A DNA stretch of 64,000 nucleotides, from positions 62,001 to 126,000 of the forward strand of contig JBLDXI010000029.1 of the NCBI GenBank assembly GCA_047495785.1, in the 5' to 3' direction. Each line of letters starts with the position of its first letter. Positions within the stretch are counted from its first letter, which is position 1. Shown piece after piece: positions 1 through 10,819 of the stretch. A model generated the notes under the pieces. It was not told the DNA's origin and did not search any database. It was given only the letters and a program-made list of their open reading frames with translations. A program made the position numbers and the translations under genes. The DNA comes from Lepidodermella squamata (Eukaryota > Gastrotricha).

Positions 1-3000
1 GAGCACTCGCCGCTCGCGCGCAACAGCCTCATCAAGACCGGCGACGAGATCCTCGCCGTCAACTCGATGCCGACCAGCACCATGAAGGTAATACTTGTAG
101 CAATCCATTTCGAATACTTGAATCATACGTAATTTCATTAAAGATCGAAGACGTCGTTTACATAATATCGCTGTCGAGTAAACTGCTCATAACCGTGCGC
201 TCGTTGCCGGCGGACCTGACTGGCGGCAGCAGCAAATCAGCGGCTGGCAAACGCGCATCGTGCAAGACAGCGGCGGCGGCGGTGCAGGAGTGGGAGGCGA
301 CGCCGCGCAGCATCGTCACGAACCACCAGCACCGCAACCAGCTGCGCGCCGCCGCCGAGGCCGCAGCCGCTGCCGAAGCGGCGCGAATCGCCGCCAAAGA
401 CCAACAGGCTGCAGCTACTGAGCAGAAAAAATCTGAAACCGCTACTACTACTACTACAACTACTAGTAAAAGGGAAGATAACACCACTCTGAACCAGGCT
501 GATGAGCGAACGTCGTCGTCGCCGTTGCAAAACGGCAATAATACTGCTGCTGTGCGGCCGTCACGCTCCGCCGACGTCGGCACCCTCGCAGCCACCGCAG
601 CCGCCGGTGGCTCTGATCAGCAACAACAGAACCCGCAGCCCGTGCCCATGATCGACGACTCGCTGTCGGTGCTGTCGAGCAGCGACGAGAACCTGCACCT
701 GACCACGCTGCAGAAAATGCAGCAGTCAGTTGCAGCATTGTCGTCAGCATCAGCCGTTCGCTCTTCCAGCCTTCGCGTTCGAACCTCGGCGCCTCCTCTT
801 CCGCCTCCGAAACTGCCGCCTCGTGGTGGCGACAGGTCGTCGCTGCTGACGACGGTGCACGACAACATTGATTCGCGCATGGTGCCGCTGCGCTACCGCT
901 CGGCCGAGTGTTTCCCGAAAGACGGCGACGACGACGTGGGCGGCACAGAGGACGACGACGGCGCCCGGCCGTACTACGCGCAGCCGAACCGAATTGGCGG
1001 CGGCGGCATTCTGCGGCGCGGCACCATGCCGTCGTCATCCGACTGCTACTACGCCGATGCGGCGGCGGCGGCGGCGTGCACGTGCGGCGCCAGGCACCGC
1101 AGCAGCGGTGGTGCAGGCGAGGTGTGGCGGGGCGTGGCGGCGAATGCGTCGTCGTGTTCGAATTTGATGCTCGATCACGACCAACCAGCCGCCAATGGTT
1201 GCTGTTACTACTGTGCCACGGCGTCTTCTCGATTCTCATCAACATCTTGCACTGCTCATCACTGCTCATCGTCGTCGAGACTCAATAACAACCACAGCCA
1301 TAGCCACAACCACGGCGCAGTGAGCGGCGGCTATGTCTCGGACACGGGTGAGCGAGTGGCGCCGCCGTTCCGCAACGCCGCCTTCCATCACCTGCAGCAG
1401 CATCATCCACGTTCTCCAGGTATCTTTACCCTTCTTTCGTCTTTATTCTTTCTTCTTGCGATTTCCCTGATTCATTCCGTCAATCTTAACTTCTTTTCCT
1501 TTGTTGTCGTAGCGCGCTTCTACCCGGCGTCGTTCGGCAAAAAGGGCGCCGCCGCGTCGGCGTCGTGTCTCTACGCCGACGACTACGACAACGACAACGA
1601 CTTGGATGGTGGCGTCGTAGCAGTGCAACAGCAGGCGCCGGCGAGACCGGCTCGGCGGCCGAACTGCCTCGACGTGCAAACTGCGGCGCACACGGACACG
1701 GAGCTGGACGACGGCGACGACGGCGACGGGTACCCGGGGGGCCGGTCCTACGCCCGGCACCACCAGCCTCGGCTGCAGGCGGCGCTGCTCGAGCAACTGC
1801 GCCCGCCCGCCGACGCGTTCCCGTCTTTCGTCGACTACGCGCGGCTGCCGACGGCGCCGGTCGGTGAACTGCCGCCGCCTCACGTGATGATAGGCAACCA
1901 GCAGCCGCCGCAGCAACCGCACGCCCCGGTGGCTGGCCAGCTCAACATCAACGTACAGGCGTTCTACGCGTGGAGCCTCGACGACCAGCCGGCACCGGAT
2001 ACCGCCGCCAGCAACCGCCCAGCTGGTGCTGCTGCCACCGCCTCCGCCGCCGAGTCGCAGCTCGCGAGTCTCTACGTCGCGCTGTTCATCGACGGGCGGC
2101 AAGTCGGACGCACTGCTGCTCGCATCGGCCTCAAAAGTAAGCTACTTATACATAAAGTTAGCTGTGGTAAATAATTTATTAATCGCGATTAAATTTGAAA
2201 ACCTGCAGCCATTTCAAACTTAACTCCGCTTTGAGTCCACCTTATTGCAGGGATAAAGTATGCCCCATGAATTTTTATGTATTTAAGCAATAAATTGAAG
2301 CTGCCTGGATAATTTCGCAATTTCCTCGAGAAAATTCAAGTTAGACAAGGAAATCCCGAAAAACTTGCCGGGTAAATAGCTGGCGCCATTTTAGGCTTTC
2401 TAATACTTTTATCAACTTAATTCTTCCCATGCGCTACGTACGATGAGACACTGACTTGGTTCAATGAAAATTGTAACAATTCTGATTCGTTTGATCGCAC
2501 AGGCTTTTACTTCAACGAGCTGCTGACGGTGAGCCTGACCGGCGCCCGCCTCGCCACCTTCGTCGTGTACAGCCACAGCGGCGCCGGGCGGCCGGCCCAA
2601 CAGCGCGCCTCCGCCGTCGTGTCGCTCGCCACCGCGCTGTGCCGCCGCGACGCCGCCGTCAAGGTCGCCCTGCCCACGCACCCGGCCGGCGTCGTGTTCC
2701 TGCGCTGGCTGCTCAAGCCGCTGCTCTTGTCGGCTCGAACGCCCAACAATACAACGACAACAACTAATACAAATGTCGATCATCAGTCGGACTCTGCTCA
2801 AACTGCTGCTGCTGCGACAAGTGGCGTCGACCACCTCCACCAAGTGCCGCAAGCTCCGCCGTTGCCACCTCGCGAGCCGGAATTCTCCAACAAATTCATC
2901 CGGCCATTAGCGACAGCAGCCATCCCGCCACTGCCACCAGCAAGTGTTCAGCTGTCTGCCGGCAGCAGCTTGAGCCGCGTCGTGTTCGGCATCGCGCTCG

Positions 3001-3833
3001 GCGAGCTCGTCGACGCCGAGTGGAAGCTGGGCCTGCTGACGGGCCACGTGCCCGTGCTCGTGCAGCTGTGCGTGCGCATCCTGAACACGTGCGCGAACGT
3101 CGCGGGGCTGTACTCGCGCGCGTCGCCCGTCGACGAGCGCGCGTACCTGCGCGAGTGCTTCGAGCAGACGCTCGAGCCGCGCCACCTGCCCGTGCTCTGC
3201 GACAAGCTCATGAAGTTCGAGCCGGCCGTCGTCTCCGACCTGCTCGTCGACTTCCTCGCCGCGCTGCCGGAGCCGTTGTTCGCGCCGCACGTCGGCGAGG
3301 CGATCGCGGCGCACTTCCGCTCGGCGCACGACATGGCGTACGTGGACCGGCAGCTGGTCGTGCGCCAGTTCCTGCTCGAGTGCGCGCCCAAGCACGTCGC
3401 CGAGACGTTCCAGACCCTGCTCGACCACATCTTCCTGCTGTCGGTGAACGCGCCGGCGAACGGCCTAACCGCCGCGCGCCTCGACTCGCTGTTCAGCGCC
3501 AGCATCTTTGGCCCAGCGACGTCATCGAATTCATCGAATTCATCGCATCATCGACAGCAGTCGGCGTTGACGCCGGCGACGAGTAACGCGAGTGCGTCGG
3601 CGGCGGCGCAGCCACCGCCATGCTCTGCCGCCGCCTCGGACCCGGACACGAGCCAGTCGTCGCTGATGTTGTCGCCGTCGACGACCGCCTCGGCCTCGTC
3701 GACGTCGTCGGCGCTGTCAATGTCTCCGAATAACAACCATCAGCAGCAGCAGCAGCACAGCAAGTCGACGCCGTCGCTTTTCTTGCAGTTGTGCGAAATC
3801 ATGTTTCCGAACATGCCGGGTTCATCGAAATGA
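1..3833 (+). CDS. syd-1: SYD-1-like synaptic scaffold (PDZ, C2, RhoGAP-like), 5' partial
   Basis: Visible exons are 1-87, 144-1419, 1513-2136 and 2503-3833, joined in frame by GT-AG introns; the 93-nt intron 1420-1512 has no stop, so it can be misread as coding. The 5' end lies outside the window. Residues from 1-87 (LIKTGDEILAVN) are the end of a PDZ domain. A long low-complexity Ala/Ser/Gln/His region follows. A C2 domain starts near 1938 (GQLNINVQAFYAW) and runs across the 366-nt intron (FYFNELLTVSL). A RhoGAP fold begins near 2977 (VVFGIALGELV) and ends near 3440. PDZ-C2-RhoGAP order is that of SYD-1, which in C. elegans and Drosophila organises presynaptic active zones. The usual GxxR arginine-finger segment reads GLYSRASP, so GAP activity is doubtful. 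A Ser/Thr/Gln-rich tail ends in PNMPGSSK. Domain order makes the call firm. Confidence 0.85.
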
Positions 3834-4779
3834 ATTCGCATGTTAAAGGTACCTACCTACGTGTGTATTATATAGGCATTGTATACTTTTGCACCTGATG
3901 ATATATGAAGATCTTCGACTCTTTGTTTTATATACAACTAGTACGACTACTTCTATTGGCATTTCTTGCTCTCTCTCTCTCTTTTCATTACATTCATTAT
4001 ACTATAAACTATGCGCGGTCTTTTTCTGTTTCAAAACATGAACGACGATAAAATGTGCAAAAACGACATGACATTACAGATATTGATGACTGGTGTTTGC
4101 AATCGAAGGCTGAATGAGGATGAATCGAAAAATAAAGCAAAATTTATTAGACCTCAGTTTGAAGAATTTTGAAGTTTTCTTAGCTCAATTAGGTTCAGAC
4201 TGGTTACAAGTAAAAAAGCACCTGGTTTCCTTAGTTCGAAGCACTGTACTTAGTACAGAAAATTCGGCTTTTGATGATGCTGAAGCAAAAAGCTTACCTA
4301 ACAATGGAAATCGCTGCCTTTCTTTCCCAGGATTTGCATATTTTGCTTGGCTATTCCCTATAAAATTGGGAGCGGGCTATACCGCCGTAATAATAATCTA
4401 AAACGTGGCTATCCATATTTTGATGTCATCGATATTCAGGCTTATTGCCGAGTTGTTACCGGCTAAGTGCCGGCTAATGCTGAATCGGAACCGCCGATTG
4501 GGGCACGTTTGATTTTCGTTAGCTAACATCAAAGACCCTTGATTACACTTCAGGCTCGAGTTTTTTCACGTTCCACGTCGTTTTTATAATTAGCGAATTT
4601 TGAACATCAGGCGAGTTTGCAGACTGGCGGAAACACTGAGCTGCTCGAAGAACACTTTCAAATCAAAACCCGAATGAATTAGCATGAGTAAAAGTCACAT
4701 TAAATGTCCTCTTGTTTATTTATTGTCTCTTTTTTACTGAAAAATAAGCATCAACAAAAACGAAAGCATTGAGATGTGA
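3834..4779. other. Intergenic region between syd-1 and THG1 3' ends
   Basis: The two flanking genes converge here. A candidate poly(A) signal AATAAA for syd-1 lies at 4131-4136, and its reverse complement TTTATT at 4715-4720 could serve THG1 on the minus strand. A 95-codon plus-strand ORF at 4114-4401 has no recognisable domain and lies in AT-rich sequence, so I do not call it a gene. Confidence 0.5.
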
Positions 4780-5916
4780 CTAGTACGTGTCATCGGTTAG
4801 GAAAGCGTGCTGGTCCCAGAAGGCCTGCGAGATGATGTCAGCGCCGCGCAACTCCCGAATCGCATCATCTTCCTCATCGCCATCTTGTTGATGTTGCTTT
4901 TGCTGTTGGTGCTGCTTCTCTTCACGATGAGATTCGGCCTCACTTTCGATGTCGGCGCCATTATTATTATCATTCGCACCTGTTTCCCGTTGCCGCCGTT
5001 CCAGCTTGTGCTGCTGCCGCTTGCTCAACGACGGCAAGCGTACAATGGTCGTGCCTTTGCGCAGCAGGGCCGATATGTTGTTGTAGTTGGTGGCGAACTT
5101 GGCGAACAGCAGCTCGTTCTTCGCCGCCGAGTCGGTTTTGCCGAGGAACGCGTTCGCGTCTCGCGGCGACATGCCCGACTCGGCGACCAGCTTCCAGAAA
5201 CACGTGTTGTACAGGTTGTTGATGTGACAGTCCGCCTGCCGCCACGCGCAGTAGTCGCGCAGTTCACGCACGCTCGGATACGCGATCAACCTTCAGGTGT
5301 TTCACAAAAACAGTCAACTAAGCTGTGGTTATCTTAACAAATGCTAATAAATGCAAATAGGGTAAATCCAATTGTGTGTTTACCTTGAATCGAAGGCAGG
5401 CGCGTAGGCGAGACGAACAGGTTCCCGAAAGCCAGTCCAAAGACCCTGAAATGTCGCAAAATGAGGGAATTCATTGTTCTCATTAGAAAATAACAACATT
5501 GCTACCTGCATTTCATCATCACTGCAGAATTCGTCGGGCACGCCCGCTGGATTGCCGGCTTTCGGCGAGAAATATGCCGGCCAGTGGTAGACGAAAGCGG
5601 ACGAAAATAGACTCACGACCGTCGACAGAATTTTGCTGCTGCGGCGTTTGTAAACCTGCGCCGATTTGCGGAACACGAAGCTGTACTCGTCGCTCTGGCC
5701 GTACGCCAGCATGATGTCTTTGAATTCGTGCATCACGTGCCGCGCCGCCTTGTTCATCAGCGACAACAGTCGCACGTCGTTCGGCTTCGCCAGCGAGTGC
5801 ACCTCGCAGAAGCGCGTGAAGCCTTTCCCGTCCACTCGCACAACCATGTACGTGTTCAGTAGAACTGGGTCCGGAATTTCGAAATTCTTCACATACTCAA
5901 ACCGTGATTTTGCCAT
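4780..5916 (-). CDS. THG1L: tRNA-His guanylyltransferase (THG1)
   Basis: Adds the extra guanosine at position -1 of tRNA-His, needed for recognition by histidyl-tRNA synthetase. Three exons on the minus strand: 5916-5506, 5445-5384 and 5290-4780, giving 327 residues in frame. Intron 5446-5505 is only 60 nt and stop-free, so retention would add 20 residues; its GTAGCA and TTTCAG ends favour splicing. Family hallmarks are present: RVDGKGFTRF at residues 27-36 with metal ligand Asp29, GQSDEYSF with Asp76 and Glu77 (same numbers as in the human enzyme), and WRQADCHINNLYNTCFW in the third exon. The C-terminal half carries a Gln/Glu-rich insert before the family ending (AFWDQHAFL). An acceptor-like CATTAG stands 11 nt upstream of the ATG. 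Confidence 0.93.
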
Positions 5917-7140
5917 TCTCTTTCAACCTAATGCACATAAAACCTATTCGGCAATGAAATCACCACCAATGATAAAATAGAACGTTGACCACGCTAATGA
6001 GTTTCTTGCGACTTTCATCAATCGCTGTAAGATTATTGATGGGTTTAATGCAGATCTGATGCAAAGCAAGGAAAATGAAACTGACGAGCGGGCGTTTGCC
6101 CGCCGTGGCTAACGGCCTGTGTCAACAGATTTCAGAGAAATCTCTTTAAAGTTATGATGACACTTAATAAAAAAAAGCCATGGTAAAAGCTTGAAGATTA
6201 TTAGAAATATTAGAAATATTGGGGGGTCAGCTGAAAAACGGATCTCTGTGGGTTCATTTGGGGAGGCACAAAGTCCCCTCAAGGGATTTCATTATTAGAA
6301 AGCTTGAGTTGGCATCAAGCATCAAGTCTAATCGTCACGGCGCTTCAAAATTACACCAATGAAGGCGCCTTGGCATTGTTCCAAGGATAAACGACGACTA
6401 TGTTTCATGTCCGGAGCATTAAACAATAAAACATGTTCAGGTTCATGTGCGAAACCTGATGGGTCACAGAGTTGTATCAGTAGACCTTGCATCAAAGAAC
6501 GAATTGTCTCGCTTCGCATAAAAAACGGCAAAAATATTTCAGCTGCACACCCTCAGCTGCGTTACGTAGCATCGAGAAATTCTCCAACAATGACCCATTT
6601 CGAAAGCCGTAGGTTACTACAACACTCCTAGAGACGCTCTCGCGGAACGAAATTCAGGTCGGCCGCTAAGAGACGATGAATCACCTCTCAGGTTCATCGA
6701 ACTGTTTTCATAAGTTCGATACGATGCTTCCACTTTCTACCATCTAACCAATAATTCGATTCGCTTTTTCAGTCATCAGATCACTTACGTATTTTATGAA
6801 CACAATAGTGAGAATCAGATACAGACAACAGTTTTAATGTGATTTTCAGAATCTACAATTTGTCGAAATGATCACGGGGTATCGAAGAAAAAAACAAATA
6901 AGTAAAGCACAGATTATATGATTGTTGTTGATGGATTGAGTTTTGACATTAAATGTTTCGAGCCGCCGCAAATATTCCAACAAAATGTTGAGAACTTGGA
7001 AGATTTCTGCTTGAGGCGTACATCCTATGGGTTTTGCACCCTTCGGACTTGCCTCGAAGAAAAAGACAAGAAACTACCAAGTGCTACTAACCTAACAAAT
7101 TCTAAGTTTTACTAGTTTTTCCTGTTTATCTGCATCCATT

Positions 7141-7392
7141 ATGTCTCACGAAGAAGCAATAGCTCAGGCCAGAGCGGTTCTCGCAACGGACCCAAATACC
7201 AGATCTGATCCAATCAAGATGGCTCTTTTTGCTCTTATATCTCACACCAGCGCTAATAGTGGCCGTATCGCAGCTTTGGAGCAAGAAAATCTGAAACTCA
7301 AAGATGAAGTAGCCTTGCTGGAGCAATCGGTCATCATTAGTACGCTTCTATCTACTCAAAAATCTTATTCAAGTCGAAGGTCGTTCTTGTAA
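7141..7392 (+). pseudogene. Small coiled-coil ORF, possible retroelement remnant
   Basis: An 83-codon ORF starts with ATG at 7141. Residues 40-62 (GRIAALEQENLKLKDEVALL) form a clear leucine-heptad coiled coil. After the stop, another frame continues with an ORF (NSLILRGV, then HAALNKLPAQYRALLVRQ), as if a frameshift had split a longer protein. A short coiled coil followed by such a segment is reminiscent of LINE ORF1 proteins, but I see no RRM or zinc knuckle. It may be a decayed element; a similar orphan ORF lies at 25295-25483. Confidence 0.25.
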
Positions 7393-7779
7393 CTCCCTAA
7401 TCCTAAGAGGCGTTAGCTGCTCGCACGGAAATTGCGAACAGGAAGTTCATGCCGCGCTGAATAAGCTTCCAGCTCAATATAGAGCCCTGCTAGTCAGGCA
7501 GAGTCGCGACTAGAGAAGCCTCTGCTAGCCTTCAAGCCATTCACTGTCTCAAATCACCAACTGCACCACAGGACTCGCAAGTTGCTCATGAACTGCGTTT
7601 CTACAACTTCATGGGAGTCTCGCGAGAACTCTTCACAAGTGATTTCAACACCAGAGCGGAAGCTCTGAAGCTAAACTTCCAACGCTCTCGAGGTCCGATG
7701 GAACAACGAGGCTACAAGGCGTTATCGACACATGTCTCCTCCATACTCAAAGCCCATCCGCCGTACAGAAAGTCGTAAC

Positions 7780-7935
7780 GTTGCCCCAGATTACTAAAAT
7801 CGGCAATTACTAACCGGCCATTACTAATCTGGTTTTTCCTTATATATCGACGCGGTCGATTAGTAATCCGCGATTAGCAATGCCATTCACGATTACCAAT
7901 CCTGGATTAGTAATTCAGGATGGGTAATCCTCTGA
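7780..7935. repeat. Cluster of ATTACTAATC-like words in inverted arrangement
   Basis: The left part carries several copies of ATTACTAA(T/C)C on the plus strand; the right part carries the reverse complement GATTAGTAAT and variants. The two sets flank a short core around TTATATATCGACGCGG. The symmetry is imperfect but fits a decayed fold-back or MITE-like element. Confidence 0.35.
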
Positions 7936-8388
7936 GTTCTGAGTCGCTTACGTAGTACGGCTCGGAAAAGCGCGCTTTTTGGCGCGGAAGTTTTGAAAAT
8001 CAAATTTAAAAAATACTAATGTGTAATATGCAATTTTCCCAAAATGATTGAGTTAATACAAATTTGATACATTTATGGGGAAAAAAGTTCAATAATATAT
8101 GAACCATTTTTCTGCGGCATCGAGAATCGAGAAGTAAATCTCGGGTCGGGATGTTTTCGAGCGATGGGACTGCCGCCTGCCCACAACAGGAAACAAGAGA
8201 CAACATGTTGTATTCACTCGCTTCGTTGATGTGCAATTGGAGGTTCCTTACGTGTGCTTTCCTCAATGTTCTCATCGTTTCAAGATGCCGTTATCATTTC
8301 TCTACCTTGAGCATTGTTCATTTTGATACCCTGATTGTATGGCCATATTCCCTCATATCTCTAGATTGTTATCAGCACCGCAAGCAAA

Positions 8389-9058
8389 ATGTCGACTTCT
8401 GAGGTTTTGAAGAAGGAGATCGAGAAGATCACCGAGTTGAATAAGTATAATCCAGAAAACTTGAAAATGCTCGGTGAATATTTAAATGCTCAAGTGGAGG
8501 AAAATGTCTATGACTTGGCAGCGAACATTGTTATGCTGCGTATTTACCAGAGCTTTCCCTCGGAAATAGACGAGCGTGAAGTCGCTAAAATCTTGCTGAA
8601 ATCTCTAATGCGCCTGCCTGAACGTGACTACGTAAGCAAGGCTTCAACTTTTCATGAAAACTGCGAAATTGATTTTCTGGTTCATATTTTTACAGGTGAT
8701 GTGTAAAGGCTTGGTAGATATTGGGTTGTGGGAAGGTCAAACTATGCATTACATTGATCAGCTGGCTTCGCTTCTCGAGACTTGCCGCTTTGCAGAGTTC
8801 TGGCAGCTTCGCCACGAAGACAGCGTGTTGAATATTGACATTCCATTTTTCGACGACGCCATGCGCAAGTACATTTGCCACGTTGTTGGTGCCACATTCC
8901 AGTCGATTGACGCCGAAGAGTTCAAAGCGTTCCTTGGCGGTGTGGACGATGCAACTTTGAAAAAGGTCGTTGCCGACCACAGCTGGAAGCTGGCGGGCGG
9001 CAAAGTTGCGACTTCTCTCAATCTTTCCGGTCGCGTAGTTGCTAGTGGTAGCTCATAA
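8389..9058 (+). CDS. EIF3K: Eukaryotic translation initiation factor 3 subunit K
   Basis: Non-catalytic subunit of the eIF3 complex, which binds the 40S ribosome in the cytoplasm. Two exons, 8389-8631 and 8696-9058, encode 201 residues; the 64-nt intron splits RDY from VMCKG in phase 0. The N-terminal helices (LNKYNPENLKMLGEYL) and the segment after the intron (MHYIDQLASLLETCRFAEFW) match the family, followed by the PCI/winged-helix part. Length is slightly below the usual 218 or so. ATG 8389 is chosen because an acceptor-like TTATCAG ends 13 nt before it and the family N-terminus follows at once. AATAAA at 9118-9123 lies 60 bp past the stop. MSS4 follows 139 bp downstream on the same strand. 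Confidence 0.92.
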
Positions 9059-9117
9059 CTTTCAAAACCCATTGCGGCATGTTGCAATTTCTCGATTGAG
9101 CTGAATTGGTACTTTAA

Positions 9118-9123
9118 AATAAA
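9118..9123 (+). terminator. Candidate poly(A) signal of eIF3k
   Basis: AATAAA lies 60 bp after the eIF3k stop. A T-rich acceptor-like tract ending in TAG at 9176-9178 follows about 55 bp later, just ahead of the MSS4 ATG. This is the order expected between genes of a trans-spliced operon. Confidence 0.55.
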
Positions 9124-9197
9124 GATCCTGGAAAGGAAAAGAGTTCGCCAACATCACGTCAATTTTTTGCTTTGATAGGGTTTTTAATTGATTGACG

Positions 9198-9596
9198 ATG
9201 ACTACGGAAGAGAAAAAGAACGAACAATACGTAGTATGCACGCATTGCGGTTCGAAGATTCTGGCGCCGTCTACTGCTTTATCAATCGAGGACAAAGAGG
9301 TAATGAAGAATCAAGTAACTAGTGCAGTTGGTAATATGTGTTGAATTTTGCAGTTTTTCTTGCCATTTTCCGGCTCTAAGCCGAATGCCGAAAACCCTGA
9401 GGGCGAAACACTGTCTTCATTTTGGGTTGTCAATGACATCTACGCTTTCATGAACGTTGGATTTACGAACTCGACGAACGGTTTCCGTTATCTGTGCTGT
9501 GCCGACTGCGAAATCGGCCCGATTGGCCTGCACAAAAACGACCGGCCCGACGCGATCTACGTGGCGAAACAGCGCGTTAAAAACTTGGATGCCTGA
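9198..9596 (+). CDS. RABIF: MSS4/RABIF, zinc-binding Rab guanine-nucleotide-release factor
   Basis: MSS4 stabilises nucleotide-free exocytic Rab GTPases and acts as a weak exchange factor or holdase in the cytosol. Two exons, 9198-9299 and 9354-9596, give 114 residues (human 123) across a 54-nt phase-0 intron. The zinc site is complete: CTHCG in exon 1 and CCADCEIGPIG in exon 2. The conserved core FFLPFSG ... FWVVNDIYAFMNVGFTN is intact. ATG 9198 is the first in-frame ATG and places the first CxxC at the expected distance. The gene follows eIF3k by 139 bp, with a poly(A) signal and then an acceptor-like tract in between. Confidence 0.93.
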
Positions 9597-10819
9597 TTTT
9601 AGCCGATATCTGCGATATGAATGATTCCACAAATGATAAAGTGTCTTCTTGCGCCTCACCATCTATCTCACATTGATATAAAGTTATGCTAATGATAGTA
9701 ATAATAGTAATGATGACGATGTTATAGATTATTATTCAATTGTGATGTTGTTCACTCGAAATTTCCGCTCGCCGTTGTCGTTTTTTCCAGTCAGTTTGCG
9801 TTTTGTGCAATAAAATACGATGTACTTTTTCAAAAACAGTGTTCTACTTGTTTCACGCGCGGTTATGCGTATAGCAAGATTGTGGCTAGGGCGTGAGGCA
9901 GAGAGTAGGTTGCAACTTGGAAATGCCATTCATGAAAGCGAATACTAACTTGATTTAAATAACAAACGATTTCAGCCCACACCACTCGCCGAGGTTGAGT
10001 CTCGAGCGGAACAGCTTTCCGACACGGGCCATTTGCCATTTGACTTGAGTCATGGCGTCATTTTTTACCTCGTAAAATAACATCATTGCATGAATGGAAG
10101 ACGTGGGCAGTCTCACACCTGCATTTGCAGTGTTTACTTTTCACGTATATACCTGAGTTGTGGTGTAATAAAGGTGAAGCAGCTTAGCCCGAAAGAAAGA
10201 GAGAGAGAGAGAGATGATGCGATAATAAACGAGCCAACAATAGTATTATAATTTATAGATGATAGGAAGCTCGAGATTAAACCTACACGTTATTGAACCT
10301 CTAAGATTGTTTTAGTGTTAAGAGTATCGTAAGAGATGAGCACCTATCATCAATTTACTATTCGTGTGGAAAACCACGCAAATATAATAATAATAACAGT
10401 AAGGAGAAATCCGCGAAGGAGATATCTCAAGCGTGGATATTATTATTATTATTATTACGACATACAGGCCAGTATTCCAAGTGAAGGTTCGTGCTAGACT
10501 AATTTGCTCTAAACCCGCCAGCCATTTTGCCAGCCATTGTTTTGCTATGTATTTAATATTTTAACATTCTTCTTACAATCGCCTGAAATGACGTCAATTT
10601 TTTTGACAACAAAATTCTACCCATTCACTATCCATTGATAGGTACTTCTTTGATACCTGCGGTGCATATGTATAGATTTTATTGCGTGCGCGCCCACAAC
10701 TTCTTCTCGCTATAAAATTACTACTACTTAGTTACAGGCCCAAAACACGCGGCTTAGTCACCGCAAGAAACTAAGCAATAGCTGCAAAATATTTTCGCGC
10801 AGGTATATATCACCTTTTA
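9597..10819. other. Spacer with simple repeats
   Basis: Between MSS4 and the secreted-protein gene I see only non-coding sequence: AATAAA at 9809-9814, a (GA)n run at 10191-10214, AAT-rich tracts near 10381 and a (TTA)n run at 10438-10457. No ORF in it looks coding. Confidence 0.5.
10191..10214. repeat. (GA)n microsatellite
   Basis: A short GAAA/GA dinucleotide run is visible directly. Confidence 0.8.

Larger units (their letters stand above)
5917..8388. other. Spacer between THG1 and eIF3k
   Basis: This 2.5-kb stretch contains the divergent upstream regions of THG1 (-) and eIF3k (+). No conserved gene is recognised. It holds a small coiled-coil ORF at 7141-7392 and a cluster of ATTACTAATC-like words at 7780-7935, both listed separately. 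Minus-strand ORF 6328-6531 and plus ORF 6359-6631 overlap each other and resemble nothing I can name; they may be fragments of old mobile elements. Confidence 0.5.

Noticed and set aside
158-3720. Many long ORFs in other frames over syd-1 exons
   Set aside because: GC-rich exons lack stops in all frames; only one frame shows PDZ, C2 and RhoGAP sequence with matching splice phases.
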